From assembly GCA_977006965.1 (NCBI GenBank), contig OZ345369.1, positions 1,240,001 through 1,304,000 on the forward strand: 64,000 nucleotides of DNA. Reading direction: 5' to 3'. The first letter of the stretch is position 1. Each line of letters begins with the position of its first letter. This stretch comes from Phymatolithon calcareum (taxonomy: Eukaryota; Rhodophyta; Florideophyceae; Hapalidiales). The position numbers were made by a program, and so were the translations under genes. Shown one piece after another: positions 52,226 through 62,349 of this stretch. The notes under the pieces were generated by a model, which saw nothing but the letters and a program-made list of their open reading frames with translations, made no database searches and was not told where the DNA came from.

Positions 52226-54742
52226 ATGGCACTGCACGAGGAATTTTATGCCTCGGCCAAGTCTGAGCGCTCTGCAATTCTCGACAGTTATTCCAACCAG
52301 CTGTCGAAGCGAGACGAAGCGCTCGACAGAAGGAAACATTTGCTGAAGAAGCGCGAAAAGGAACTGAATGAAAAGCTTGAGAAATGTAAGGAGCACGGAC
52401 GTGAAATAGAGATGATGCGCGGCGCTATCTACCAGGAAAAATCTGCTTTTTTGCAGGCAGCCGAAAAACGCGAGGAAGAACTGAAGGAAATCGAGGCGAA
52501 TCAGCGAGCCGTGGCTGCCAATTTGACGGAGCGTATGGCAATTGTGAATGACCTGCTGGAGACTTCAAAGAAGACAGCGGCGGAATTGCGCGACAAACGA
52601 GAAGAGTTGAAAAGAGTCAATGAACAGCTGATATACATGCATTCGACTTTGCGAACGGCACGACACACAATGGAAAATTTAAAAAGCAAGTCAGAGCAGG
52701 CGTCGGTAAGAGAAAGGAAATGCTCTGAAATCGTTGTGTCACTCGATAACAGGAAAACGGAACTGGACAGCCTGCAAGTCAGACTAACGACCTTGGAAAC
52801 TGACCTAACGCAACGCGAACGGAATATGGCGGACCGACTATCTGAAGCTGCCGTGGTTTTGCCGCTGAAGAGAGTATTGCCAGACCTGCGAAGAATGGCG
52901 AACGAATACAACGATTTCCGGCAGAATCTCATTGGAAATGACGGAAACAGCGCAGATCCGGTTTCAGTAGATGAACGTTTAACGCTTGAAGAACAAGTTG
53001 ACCTATTGCAGAGGTTTTTTAAGGACTTTCGCAAGCATGCACGCACAGTGGCGGTCAGAGAACATTCATGTTCGATGAAAGAAGATGCCCTTGCGGAACG
53101 AGAAAGGAATTTAGCGCATGTGGAGTCGAACATTTCTGGTCGGGAGAAAAAAGTTCGTGATGCTGAAAGGAGATTGTCAGTGCGGTCGAAGGACGTTGAA
53201 TTGCAAATGAATGAGGCCAAAGCTATGTTGCAGAGGGCTGAAGATAGTACTCGCCGGATTGCACAAAAGGAAGAGCGTGTGTATAGCCGAGAATCCGCAG
53301 TTCAGGAACGAGAGACTTTTCTCAAAGAGAAGGAATCTCATCTTAGTCGCCAGCGAAAAGTTTTGGTCGCACAGGAGAAGAGCTTGAAAAGAGCTGGGGA
53401 GGCGCTAAAGTCGCATGAATCGACAATCGCGAACGAGGCCCTGCAAGTCGAGGAAATCCGAACGCGACTACAAAGTCTTGAAGACGACATTAATGCCCGA
53501 GAGGCGCTGCTGAAGACAAAGGAAGTTGAACTTTCTGTAAGGGAAGCTGCGGCCGCTGTGAAAGCCAGACAGCCACTTCGTGAAATACCGCGTATCCCAG
53601 CCCGAGTCGCTGAAGCGCCTATGGTCCCCGAAGCTCCCACCAGTCCTGAAGCCCTTACGGAAGAAGCTACGGCCCTGACTGGGGCAGGAGCGACCGTTCC
53701 TTCTTTGAACATAGCCGGAGCATCGGACGTGAATCTAGTGCCCCAGATCAGTGAGAGGCATGAACGATCATCGGTCGCCGCAAGCGACAATAATGGCGGT
53801 GAAGCCGACCAACCGCCGGATATCGAAGTCGATGCGCAAAATCCCGGCTCTGCGATGCCAAGTACAGTCCGAAAGCAGCTTACATTTGGGTTCACCCCAA
53901 GTAATTTGGAGGAAGGTGTAAATCAGGACCAGGCAGGGCCGCCAAATTTGGAAGTTGGCAGCGATCGTTCCAGGGGCTCTGATGCGGACAGTGAACGAGC
54001 AGCTGAGCAACTGCATGATGAACTAAAGGCGGCACGGGGACTGTGGATTGAAAAGGTTAACCGTCTCGACACTGTTGTGTCCAGTATGTCGGCGGATCTC
54101 ACGACAACAGGGACACAATTGCTCCCTGTTATCCGAAATGTTCGCGAGGAGCTGCAGAGGATTCGCGCACAAGCACAGGAGGAACCACATGAAAACAATA
54201 GTCCTGCAAGCGAGGCATTCGCGATGGAGCAGCAGCGACACCGAGACTGGGCGTTGAGTATGACGGCGCAATTGAACACGATCAAAGAGGTTCAGGCGGG
54301 GCTGCTTCTCGCGTTTAACAGGGTATTGCCCAATACTGCCAGACGGGACAGGGATCCGTTCTTGGGTAGACGGCAAGAAATGAGTGACGATCCTCAGATT
54401 GGGCACCTTCAACCACTGCGCGTTGAAGATACGGATTTGGAAAATGTCGATTCAAATTCTGGAGGTCGTTCTAGTGGTGACACCAATACTGACGAGATGT
54501 TAAGAAAACTGGCACCAGCTAGACCGAGACGTAAGCATCGAAAAGGTTCGAGAAGAAGGAAGCCCCAATCCACTGAGACTTCCATTACGGACAACTCGAA
54601 CGAGCACAAGCAGTACAATGTCACCGTCCCTGGTTGGAGCAACTCACAGCCGTTGACGAGATTACCGCTGACGCCTCTTGGCACGAGCGATCAGATAGAT
54701 GCGTTAAGGCGAGAGCTTGGATTAGACCCAGTCTCTCGGTGA
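52226..54742 (+). CDS. Long coiled-coil protein, unknown function
   Basis: 838 aa from the ATG at 52226; the frame is open 22 codons further to a GTG. Residues about 20-225 and 275-450 are continuous heptad-rich coiled coil with many Glu/Lys/Arg (KKREKELNEKLEKCKEHGRE; EERVYSRESAVQERETFLKE). The coils are split by a non-coil segment with VVLPLKRVLPDLRRMANEYN. A Pro/Ala-rich linker follows (VPEAPTSPEALTEEA), then a second short helical region with TVVSSMSADLTTTGTQLLPV and a basic Lys/Arg patch (RPRRKHRKGSRRRKP) near 770. The tail ends LRRELGLDPVSR. No motor head, kinase or membrane segment is seen. It could be cytoskeletal, centrosomal or a transport tether. Single exon. Confidence 0.75.
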   Translation: MALHEEFYASAKSERSAILDSYSNQLSKRDEALDRRKHLLKKREKELNEKLEKCKEHGREIEMMRGAIYQEKSAFLQAAEKREEELKEIEANQRAVAANLTERMAIVNDLLETSKKTAAELRDKREELKRVNEQLIYMHSTLRTARHTMENLKSKSEQASVRERKCSEIVVSLDNRKTELDSLQVRLTTLETDLTQRERNMADRLSEAAVVLPLKRVLPDLRRMANEYNDFRQNLIGNDGNSADPVSVDERLTLEEQVDLLQRFFKDFRKHARTVAVREHSCSMKEDALAERERNLAHVESNISGREKKVRDAERRLSVRSKDVELQMNEAKAMLQRAEDSTRRIAQKEERVYSRESAVQERETFLKEKESHLSRQRKVLVAQEKSLKRAGEALKSHESTIANEALQVEEIRTRLQSLEDDINAREALLKTKEVELSVREAAAAVKARQPLREIPRIPARVAEAPMVPEAPTSPEALTEEATALTGAGATVPSLNIAGASDVNLVPQISERHERSSVAASDNNGGEADQPPDIEVDAQNPGSAMPSTVRKQLTFGFTPSNLEEGVNQDQAGPPNLEVGSDRSRGSDADSERAAEQLHDELKAARGLWIEKVNRLDTVVSSMSADLTTTGTQLLPVIRNVREELQRIRAQAQEEPHENNSPASEAFAMEQQRHRDWALSMTAQLNTIKEVQAGLLLAFNRVLPNTARRDRDPFLGRRQEMSDDPQIGHLQPLRVEDTDLENVDSNSGGRSSGDTNTDEMLRKLAPARPRRKHRKGSRRRKPQSTETSITDNSNEHKQYNVTVPGWSNSQPLTRLPLTPLGTSDQIDALRRELGLDPVSR

Positions 54743-55014
54743 CGTGCTATTTAGTACTGAAGGTCTATTGGTACCATGTTGAGATAAACTCACCATCACA
54801 AATTGTAGAACAAGCATCATGTAAAACGGCCTACTGTTTTTACTACTCGCCGCACAAACCTCCAGGCATTCACCCAAAGCAACCCATCAGAGCTACATTT
54901 TCCATGCTCTAACCCATGTCCGTGCCCAAAGAACTCGTCAGGATCGATACAAAGGACGATTTAATTTGCAATTGCCGTGGTTCAATACGCAAGAGGTCTG
55001 GCACCTAGGCACGC

Positions 55015-55603
55015 TTATTCCTCAATGTTAACAGTCTGCAGCTTCTTAAATGATGTAACAGGCACGTGGGTTACAAGGGTGTATAGGGGCTCCTTTGCGT
55101 CCTCATCATCGTTTCGCTTCCTCGACAGACGGACGCGGACGCGGTACGGGACATTTCGGACACCGGTCTTCCAGATCTCTTTGTTGAGCTTGGTATCAAC
55201 TCGAACATCTGTAGTTCCCATCATAGTGGTGGCAAACTTGCGGATCACCTTGATGGCACGCGGCGCCTTTCGCTTGAAGCCATACTTTCGCAACTTGGGG
55301 TGCAAGTGAATTGTGTATTCACGGGTGACAACCTCCGAGCCCTTGGGCTTGCGGTCCTTGGCCTAGCGGTCACAACCAAGGCGGATGGAAATAACCGGGA
55401 GTTTAGATTAGCGCGATCGCAATTCGATGACAAAGGATTTCGCAAATGGGGAGTAAAATCTGGTTAGCGCCGGTGTCAATGGCAGGGGAGTTTTTCGCGC
55501 AGGCATTCTGCAGCCATGCCATTTAATCGCGTTCAAATTGCGAGGAGTAATAAAACGTATCGCGTCGCGTCTTCACCCTCAGACAAGATGCCAAACTTAC
55601 CAT
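55015..55603 (-). CDS. RPL31: 60S ribosomal protein L31 (eL31)
   Basis: A component of the large cytosolic ribosomal subunit near the peptide exit. There are two exons. Exon 1 contributes only the start codon (55601-55603, in AAGAAAATG), followed at once by GTAAGT. The 238-base intron (55363-55600) ends GACCGCTAG. Exon 2 (55015-55362) encodes [20 protein letters not shown] and onward. The product is 116 aa. Family signatures are [53 protein letters not shown] and [19 protein letters not shown]. The exon-2 frame has no ATG before the conserved N-terminal part, which fixes this model. It is divergent from the SRPBCC gene. Confidence 0.93.
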
Positions 55604-55956
55604 TTTCTTTAGCCGGAGTTTGCAACTGTCGACTCAAGGAATCGGATGTCTTTCGCCTCGGCAAAGACTTCTCGTAGAACCTTAGCAGTGAACGCGCAGG
55701 TGCATAGAGCATACCCTACATTGATGAAAAATTGGGTGCCGACGGCGACGAAGAGGATGTACACGTGGATATTGTTTTTAAAATGTTTACGAAATACTTC
55801 ACTTTTCGCAAGTTTCTTCGTCGAAAATCCAAATGTTTTTGCCTGAATTGAAACTTCGGAGAGAGGATCGAGACAGGGGAATACTGTAGTCCTGATCGAG
55901 ATTATGTAAAAGCGCGTGCAGATGCCATAAATAAACTCGTTCGATCATTGAACAGA
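55604..55956. other. Shared upstream region of RPL31 and SRPBCC genes
   Basis: 353 bases between divergent starts. No motif is recognised. Confidence 0.5.
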
Positions 55957-56721
55957 ATGGGCCGTCGACTGCCCTTTTTTTTGACTCCAGTGGTGACACC
56001 GCGGACCGCGTTCCGAACTTCTCATCCAGGATTATCAACATGCCAATTCCGCGGAAACGCTGTGTTTTTCCCTCAATCTCGTAATGATCCATCAAATTTG
56101 CGCCATGCCTTTCGGCACAGTCCCTCACAGGAAAAGAGCACCACTTTCCAAATAACTGCAACTGCAGACGCAGTCGAGTCGCTTGTGCTAGACACCCAAG
56201 TACCGGTTCCGTGCGGTGCGGGCACAGCGGAGGTATCTTTGCGAGTGGAAAACCTCGGCGGTCGTCGCCGGCGCATATTCGGCGGCGTTGACATCGACAC
56301 ATCTGCACAAAGGGTATGGAACGTACTCACGAGATACGAATGCAATGAGAAGTACATGCCAAACATAATAAAGAGCGAAGTGGAACGTTTGAACTCTGGC
56401 GATACTCTGTTGGACCAAGTCGGGGTGATTTCGAACACACTTGGGCTTAAGACGCAAATGGTCATGCGAGTGAAGGAAGATTTCAGGAATTATCGAATTA
56501 CGTTCAGCAAGGTTGAGGGAAGAGACTTCACGGAGTTCGAAGGCGGTTACCTGCTTCGAGTAATTAGCTCAGAGAAGGTGCGATTGGAGTACGAGATTAC
56601 GGCCGTACCGATACCTCTCTTCCCAGTTTCCCTGGTGGAGCGAAAGATTACTAAGGAAGTTCCGGGAATGTTAGCGTCTGTCCGCCAGGAAGCCATGGAA
56701 GGCAATTTTGTTCCTTTCTAA
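55957..56721 (+). CDS. Plastid-type SRPBCC (Coq10/polyketide-cyclase-like) protein
   Basis: A lipid- or ligand-binding START-like fold protein, 254 aa from the ATG at 55957 (the frame extends three codons to a TTG). Residues 1-60 are rich in Arg/Ser/Pro with few acids, fitting a plastid transit peptide. The SRPBCC domain runs from about 100 to the end: RRIFGGVDIDTSAQRVWNVL, then TRYECNEKYMPNIIKSEVER, then LGLKTQMVMRVKEDFRNY and a closing VSLVERKITKEVPGMLASVR. This is the cyclase/dehydrase subgroup common in cyanobacteria and plastids. The ligand is unknown. It could be related to quinone, pigment or lipid handling. Confidence 0.72.
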   Translation: MGRRLPFFLTPVVTPRTAFRTSHPGLSTCQFRGNAVFFPQSRNDPSNLRHAFRHSPSQEKSTTFQITATADAVESLVLDTQVPVPCGAGTAEVSLRVENLGGRRRRIFGGVDIDTSAQRVWNVLTRYECNEKYMPNIIKSEVERLNSGDTLLDQVGVISNTLGLKTQMVMRVKEDFRNYRITFSKVEGRDFTEFEGGYLLRVISSEKVRLEYEITAVPIPLFPVSLVERKITKEVPGMLASVRQEAMEGNFVPF

Positions 56722-56883
56722 CATTTCTCTAACGATAAACAATTTCCATTTTGAGAAGAGTCATTATCTTTCTGGTCCCATATGCTGCATTAGCAACTTT
56801 TACGCTGGGGAATACCGCAATGCGAATACTATTGTCAATCTACAGAACAATTACCAACTGCATACAATCAACATCTACAATAC

Positions 56884-58629
56884 CTACTCTTTCGTCTTGA
56901 GCATGGAAGGGACGTAGCCCGCAGGGGATTCCAAGCCCAGCAAGTTGAGCACAGTAGCACCAAGGTTGGCAATTCCCGGTCGGTCGGACTCGGGGCCCCA
57001 TGAAGCACTGGCATCGATTTCATACTTATCAATTCCCTCGCCAACAATAACACAGGGGACACGTTGCTTCGTATGTGAAACAAGCGGCTTCCATCCTTCC
57101 GGTTGATTTCCGGGCTTCGGCTCACCAGTCTTCTTGTCAAGCTCGGCCATAATGTCGCAATTTCCGTGATCTGCGGTGAGAATAACCACACCGCCCTTCT
57201 TCACAATTGCGGGGATGAGTCTCTCCAAACAAAGATCAACACATTCCATCGCAATCCGAGAGGCAGAAAGGGAACCCGTGTGCCCAACCATATCTCCATT
57301 AGGATAGTTGATGACCATAAGGTCCGGCGCGAACTCGTCCAACTCCTTCAAAGCCACATCGGTAATTTCAGCAGCCCTCATCCACGGTCTGGTATTCTCC
57401 TTTTCCTTGTAGCTCTCAATGCAGACGTACTTTTCAAAACTGGGATTGAACATAGCCGCCCTATTTCCATTGTAAAAGTACGTCACATGACCATACTTCT
57501 GCGTTTCGCTCACAGAGAACCTTTTCAGCCCGTTCTTAACACAATACTCTGGTACAGTGCGATCGATCTGCGGAGGAGTCACCAAAAATTTCTTCGGGAT
57601 CCCAGCGTCTCCATCATACTGCATCATCCCTGCGTACCGAACATCTGGGACACGCTCCCGCTCGAAATGTTCAAACTCGCCAACTGGAGCTTCGAAAGCT
57701 ACCGATATTTCGATAGCGCGATCGCCGCGGAAATTCCAAAACAATACCGAATCACCGTCCTCAATCGGACCAAACGGAACATTGTCACCATCCACGAGCA
57801 CAAACGGCGGCAAGTACTGGTCATTCAGGCCCTCCGCGTAAAACTTCTCAATCGCATCCGTCGCTGAGGAAAAGCTTTGTACATTCTCTGTATCAGCGAG
57901 CACATGTGCACGCCACCCCTTCTGCACGATGCCCCAATCTGATTCGTATCGGTCCATAGTTACCCCCATGCGACCACCGCCGCTTGCAATGCGGGCATCA
58001 ACGCCTCCCGCCCGCACGCTCTCCAAGCGCTTCTCGAGCGGACCCAAATAATCAAGTACAGAGCGCTCGGACACATCACGCCCGTCAGCAAGAATGTGCA
58101 GTCTGATCCTCTTCACACCTTCGTCAATGGCGGCATCAATGAGCTGGTAGACATGGTTCACGTGAGCATGAACATTTCCGTCCGAGTACAACCCGATCAG
58201 GTGCAGAGTGCCGGAAGTGGTGGTACCCTCGGCCGGGACGCATTGCTCAACCAACCAAGACCAGACTTCGCCTTTCTTGAAGGTACCGTCCTTGAATGAA
58301 TTATTCACGAGCTTGGCGCCTTGGTCGAACACCCGGCCAGCGCCAAGAGCATTGTGTCCGACCTCCGAGTTACCCATGTCCCCATTGGAGGGGAGACCGA
58401 CGCTCTTTCCAGACGCTTCCAGTTCAGTGTACAGCGCGGGGGCGCCGCCAGGACCTTTCCCTTCCATCAGCACGTCGAGAAAGGGGGTACGCGACGTGGT
58501 CACCGCGTTCCATTCTTTGTCTGGCGCGAGTCCGACGCCGTCCATGATGATCAGCGCCACTGGGCCATCCCGTTTCGGGAACGCAGAATGTGGCTCGAGC
58601 TTCATTCCCTGAACTGAAGAGGAAGCCAT
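56884..58629 (-). CDS. Cofactor-independent phosphoglycerate mutase
   Basis: Interconverts 3- and 2-phosphoglycerate in glycolysis without 2,3-BPG, using two metal ions and a phosphoserine. The product is 581 aa in one exon. The alkaline-phosphatase-like core opens with ALIIMDGVGLAPD (metal Asp at about 30). The catalytic serine is in MGNSEVGHNALGAG at about 88. HILADGRDVSERS is the substrate site. TEVPEYCVKNGLKRF is replaced here by DRTVPEYCVKNGLKRFSVSE, followed by QKYGHVTYFYNGN. INYPNGDMVGHTGS and LTADHGNCDIM are the second metal motifs. No transit peptide, so cytosolic. The plant-type form is typical of Archaeplastida. Confidence 0.95.
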   Translation of the reverse strand: MASSSVQGMKLEPHSAFPKRDGPVALIIMDGVGLAPDKEWNAVTTSRTPFLDVLMEGKGPGGAPALYTELEASGKSVGLPSNGDMGNSEVGHNALGAGRVFDQGAKLVNNSFKDGTFKKGEVWSWLVEQCVPAEGTTTSGTLHLIGLYSDGNVHAHVNHVYQLIDAAIDEGVKRIRLHILADGRDVSERSVLDYLGPLEKRLESVRAGGVDARIASGGGRMGVTMDRYESDWGIVQKGWRAHVLADTENVQSFSSATDAIEKFYAEGLNDQYLPPFVLVDGDNVPFGPIEDGDSVLFWNFRGDRAIEISVAFEAPVGEFEHFERERVPDVRYAGMMQYDGDAGIPKKFLVTPPQIDRTVPEYCVKNGLKRFSVSETQKYGHVTYFYNGNRAAMFNPSFEKYVCIESYKEKENTRPWMRAAEITDVALKELDEFAPDLMVINYPNGDMVGHTGSLSASRIAMECVDLCLERLIPAIVKKGGVVILTADHGNCDIMAELDKKTGEPKPGNQPEGWKPLVSHTKQRVPCVIVGEGIDKYEIDASASWGPESDRPGIANLGATVLNLLGLESPAGYVPSMLKTKE

Positions 58630-59234
58630 TTCTCAAAATCGGAATGCGCTTGCAATTAAAGTCGGTTCAGATCGGGCGTTTTCAAAGTGTGCTTGTAGAG
58701 CAAGGTGTGTTGAGCTGTGACAGTGAAGCATATGATAGCAATCGCGCGATTATATAAGGATCAGGAAAGGAATGTTCCCGCACGACGGACACATCCTACG
58801 CAATTATTGGTCAAACTTATCTTCATACGGCCAATAATATGGATACACGTGTCTGAGTATCTACATCATTGGCCAGCTGTAGATTCGAACACGCTGTCAG
58901 GAATTGCAACAATTGCAAACTTTCTCTCTAACGCCTGAATGACTGAATCACACCTGAAGCTCTTAAGAACAAAACGCTTTCAGTTCTACAGTGTGCAATT
59001 TCATTCGCAATTTTCTTGTTAAGTCTGCAATATTCAGTTATGTTCGGCGATCGAAAATAGATTATCGCAAACCAAAGTGCTCACATTATAGTTCCGTGCT
59101 AAATGCACAAAAAGTCAATAATTATTGACGGATTTCCAAGGCAAGAACAAATACAACGAACAAACTAAACATTAAAAGCAGCCAGTCTATCTACTTATGA
59201 GTTTTTCACTCGTTACTCTACACTCCAAAAACGA
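58630..59234. other. Intergenic
   Basis: 605 bases between the mutase 5' end and the malectin-kelch 3' end. A TTATATAAGG string occurs at about 58750, but its strand and use are unclear. Confidence 0.5.
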
Positions 59235-61733
59235 TCATTCCTCGCTCTTGCACTCCTCGGGCATCTTTCCGTCCAATGTGAAAACTTCCACGCTCGTCAG
59301 TTCCGGCTCTCCACCCTGCCAGCCAGCACCCTGAGGTGCATACAAACCGTTCTTGCATCTCACCATCTGCGTTCCATGCCTCACACGCTTCATGTCACCT
59401 TGTCCCAGGTCGATGAATCGCATATCCACAGGATCGAATATAGCTGTCCTTGCCCACATCCTATCGAAGCCCTCGCCACCTGCTAGAATAACCCGACGTT
59501 CACCTAGCTCACCAACGAGAGCGCCACCACTCGGATCCTTGAGCACCTCGGGGGCAGTGACCCAGCGCCCGTCAGTAGGACTATCTCCTGCAAATTCCCA
59601 GACATCAACCTGGTTCACAGTCGCATCGAAGAACGCGTCCGTGCCTCCATTCCGTCCTCCTATCACAACAATTTTATCGCCGGCAAGAACGGACATACCA
59701 TGGTCACGTCCGACCGGTGTGTCTGGAAGCTCGTGCCACTCGTCATTGACGGGGTCGTATGCGTCAAATCTGTTCAGGGTCACAGACTGTGGACCATGTC
59801 CACCATAGTTTCCGTTAATAAAGTAAACAAATCCATCGCGCAAAACAGCGGACGCGGATCCGCGGTTGCGCTCCTTGGGGATAGTTGCGCCCCAGGTCCA
59901 TGAGTTATTTCCTGGGTGGAACCACATCAAACGATCGATGACCTGTTCGTGGGGATACTCCCCGGTGAACGCCATACCGATAAGAATGCGATCATCAACA
60001 ACCACGCACTGCATATGGTGCACCTCGATGGGTGGCGGCTCCATGAGAGACCATGTCTTGGTTATCGTATCAAACTTGTTCACCTCCTGAAGCCTACGCC
60101 CACCAATCATGTAGAAATCGCCCTTGTACTGCACGGCACAGTTTTCGTGTCTTGGTCGAGCATCCGTTTCGTCCGTACCCTCGATAGTATTCCATCCAGG
60201 CGCAGGACCATCGTTGGACACCTTGTGCAACATGAACCCGGAAAGCATGGCTTCACTCGATGTTCCGACGATTTGCACTTCAATCGTGCCGTTCTCAGTA
60301 GGCTTGATCCTGGAATAACGAAGCGACACTGCGTTGTACTCGCCGTACCGATCGTAGATGTCAACAGTTTCCTTGCGGAGCCCGTTGATGAAAACATCCA
60401 TGACGCGCGCCCATGATTCTTCATGTTCCGTCTCTGCGAATTTGAGGTCCAGCGTGTACGACTCGGTATCCACATCATCCACAGGCAAAGACAGCTGAAT
60501 TCCAGTTTCGCTTGTAGATACACGCTGCTGTTGGAAGAGAACATCGGAAAATGTACCGTCAACATGGCCCGAAGGGCTACTGTTCACAACAATGGAATTA
60601 CCTACAAAAAGCAACTCATTATCAGCTTCAAATCCATCGATTTCTTCACCACCGACGTTCATCGCTTTCACGACGACTGATGTTCCACTCGGACTGTCAC
60701 TTCCCTCTCTGTCGACGACGATGGCGTTCAAAAGAGGCTCGGATGTCTGGTGCACCAACTCAACCACAATTTTTCCCATGGGTGCATGTACAGACTTGAA
60801 TGTATACGCCATCTCCATCTTTCCCGCCGCTGCGTAAACTTCAATATCATTTTTCTCGACATTATTCACGAGAATGCCAAACACACGCGCCCCTATGTAC
60901 TTCTTTTCGTCTTCGATTTCGGCAAAATATAGAGTGACATCGTAGTGGCCGTCCGAATCGACGGGGAATACGTACTTCAAGTTGCCAATCCGAGCGGACC
61001 GGAGGGGGGCGAGGTGGTCATTTGAGCTGGCTTCCAGCTCGTATCCATCGCGATCACGGAATCTCTCGTCCTCACCTTCAAATCCATCGCTTCCTTCAGT
61101 GCTACCGACGTTCATACGGAACGGAAGAATAAGACTTTCGTGAGATGCGCGAACGACATCAAGGGCACGGAGCTCAGGACGGCCAATGCGACGCAGGAGT
61201 CGGATTGAGAGGACGTTGCTCTTGACGCGAACGCCAGAATAAGTGAGAGAAAGCGGCATGTGAGACTTATTTGCAGACTGCCGGAATACATCCAGTGCGC
61301 GGGTTCGAGTGACATGCTGGATGTTCACATCGAAGCGACGTTTGCCCACTTCCCTGACGTCCGGGGAGGTCTCCGCAAAGTGTAGAGTTACCTGGTAATT
61401 ACCTGGAGGAACAAAAACGTCATAACCCCATTCAGTCTCGTTCACATCAGCGTAGCGATATGTTTTATATATTTCATCCAAAGCGGCCTTGGTGCTCGAG
61501 TTCAACTTCTCCGTGGCGGCTCCGGTGCGACCGATGAGGCGTGCGACACTCAGAGAACGTTCGCTAAAGTCATCTTTCTTGGAGCCGCAGTCAATTCGAA
61601 TGGAGGACGAGACATAGCTCGATTTGACGCGCGGGACAGGCGCTTCGGATGTCGGCTCAACGGCCTCGGTGCCCGCGACAGCAATTGAGATAGCCGCGAG
61701 ACATACCAATAGCAGCGCATGCGAGTCGCGCAT
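59235..61733 (-). CDS. Secreted malectin-kelch protein
   Basis: 832 aa, single exon. Residues 1-24 are a clear signal peptide (MRDSHALLLVCLAAISIAVA). Three malectin-type carbohydrate-binding domains follow: about 45-200 (IRIDCGSKKD, then VFVPPGNYQVTLHFAE), 205-345 (MNVGSTEGSDGFEGEDERFR, then YDVTLYFAEIEDEKKYIGAR) and 350-500 (KAMNVGGEEIDGFEAD, then LDLKFAETEHEESWARVMDV). Residues about 510-820 are kelch repeats (GDFYMIGGRRLQEVNKFD; GDKIVVIGGRNGGTDAFF; RRVILAGGEGFDRMW), likely a six-blade propeller. No membrane anchor or kinase is present, so it is expected in the secretory pathway or wall, binding glycans. Potential N-glycosylation sites include NGT and NNS. A 10-base inverted repeat sits eight bases before its ATG. 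Confidence 0.87.
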   Translation of the reverse strand: MRDSHALLLVCLAAISIAVAGTEAVEPTSEAPVPRVKSSYVSSSIRIDCGSKKDDFSERSLSVARLIGRTGAATEKLNSSTKAALDEIYKTYRYADVNETEWGYDVFVPPGNYQVTLHFAETSPDVREVGKRRFDVNIQHVTRTRALDVFRQSANKSHMPLSLTYSGVRVKSNVLSIRLLRRIGRPELRALDVVRASHESLILPFRMNVGSTEGSDGFEGEDERFRDRDGYELEASSNDHLAPLRSARIGNLKYVFPVDSDGHYDVTLYFAEIEDEKKYIGARVFGILVNNVEKNDIEVYAAAGKMEMAYTFKSVHAPMGKIVVELVHQTSEPLLNAIVVDREGSDSPSGTSVVVKAMNVGGEEIDGFEADNELLFVGNSIVVNSSPSGHVDGTFSDVLFQQQRVSTSETGIQLSLPVDDVDTESYTLDLKFAETEHEESWARVMDVFINGLRKETVDIYDRYGEYNAVSLRYSRIKPTENGTIEVQIVGTSSEAMLSGFMLHKVSNDGPAPGWNTIEGTDETDARPRHENCAVQYKGDFYMIGGRRLQEVNKFDTITKTWSLMEPPPIEVHHMQCVVVDDRILIGMAFTGEYPHEQVIDRLMWFHPGNNSWTWGATIPKERNRGSASAVLRDGFVYFINGNYGGHGPQSVTLNRFDAYDPVNDEWHELPDTPVGRDHGMSVLAGDKIVVIGGRNGGTDAFFDATVNQVDVWEFAGDSPTDGRWVTAPEVLKDPSGGALVGELGERRVILAGGEGFDRMWARTAIFDPVDMRFIDLGQGDMKRVRHGTQMVRCKNGLYAPQGAGWQGGEPELTSVEVFTLDGKMPEECKSEE

Positions 61734-62349
61734 GTTGACTTCACGGGAGTAACTCCCGTGATTAATATGCTATGCATTGCAAACGCTGAGACATACACAT
61801 AAGAAGCGATAAAACGAGGCCGATTCGGCCCAGACGGTTTTTTCTGTTTCGTTCAGGCGGAGCATGACACTGTCGTCCCGTACAGCTGCACGCTTCGAGG
61901 TATAAAACAATTGCTGTTCCTGGACTTGTAACGTCCCTGTTCGTGCTACCATCGTGGCGTGAAAACGCAGTTGCCCCTTCGAGTGTTGGGGCGGACAGAA
62001 TGTGGGACGGCCCGAGTATCCTTCGCGTACGGACAATATCCCTTTGGCGCACATTGCCGTGCTCGATCAATTGTGCGGTCCAACTTCACGTATGATATGA
62101 GATTATGAGATCAAGATTCCATACAATTGCTTCCACGTTAGCCACGTCTTTGAGGACACCAATCCACTTCCTGCGTGAGGCTCACGCAGTCGCAAACCGG
62201 AGGACGCGGTCCGGAAGCTGGAGGTACTGTATTTAGCACTTCGCGAACGACCGGCTACGGGGCCGAGAAACAACTAGAGGGCGGTCGATAAGAAGAATCG
62301 TGCAGTCTCGTGGACCTTTTTCCCGCATTGCTGACGACGCATTTTCGCA
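61734..62349. other. Shared upstream region of malectin-kelch and HAD-like genes
   Basis: 616 bases between divergent starts. It contains the inverted repeat at 61741-61761. Confidence 0.5.
61741..61761. promoter_or_regulatory. Inverted repeat just upstream of malectin-kelch start
   Basis: TCACGGGAGT-A-ACTCCCGTGA: two perfect 10-base arms with a single-base centre, eight bases from the ATG on the minus strand. It would lie in the 5' leader and could form a stable RNA hairpin or bind a dimeric protein. Confidence 0.45.

Noticed and set aside
52501-53220. Minus-strand frame of 239 codons
   Set aside because: An antisense shadow of the coiled-coil gene; the Ser/Phe/Leu bias is what reversed Glu/Lys codons give.
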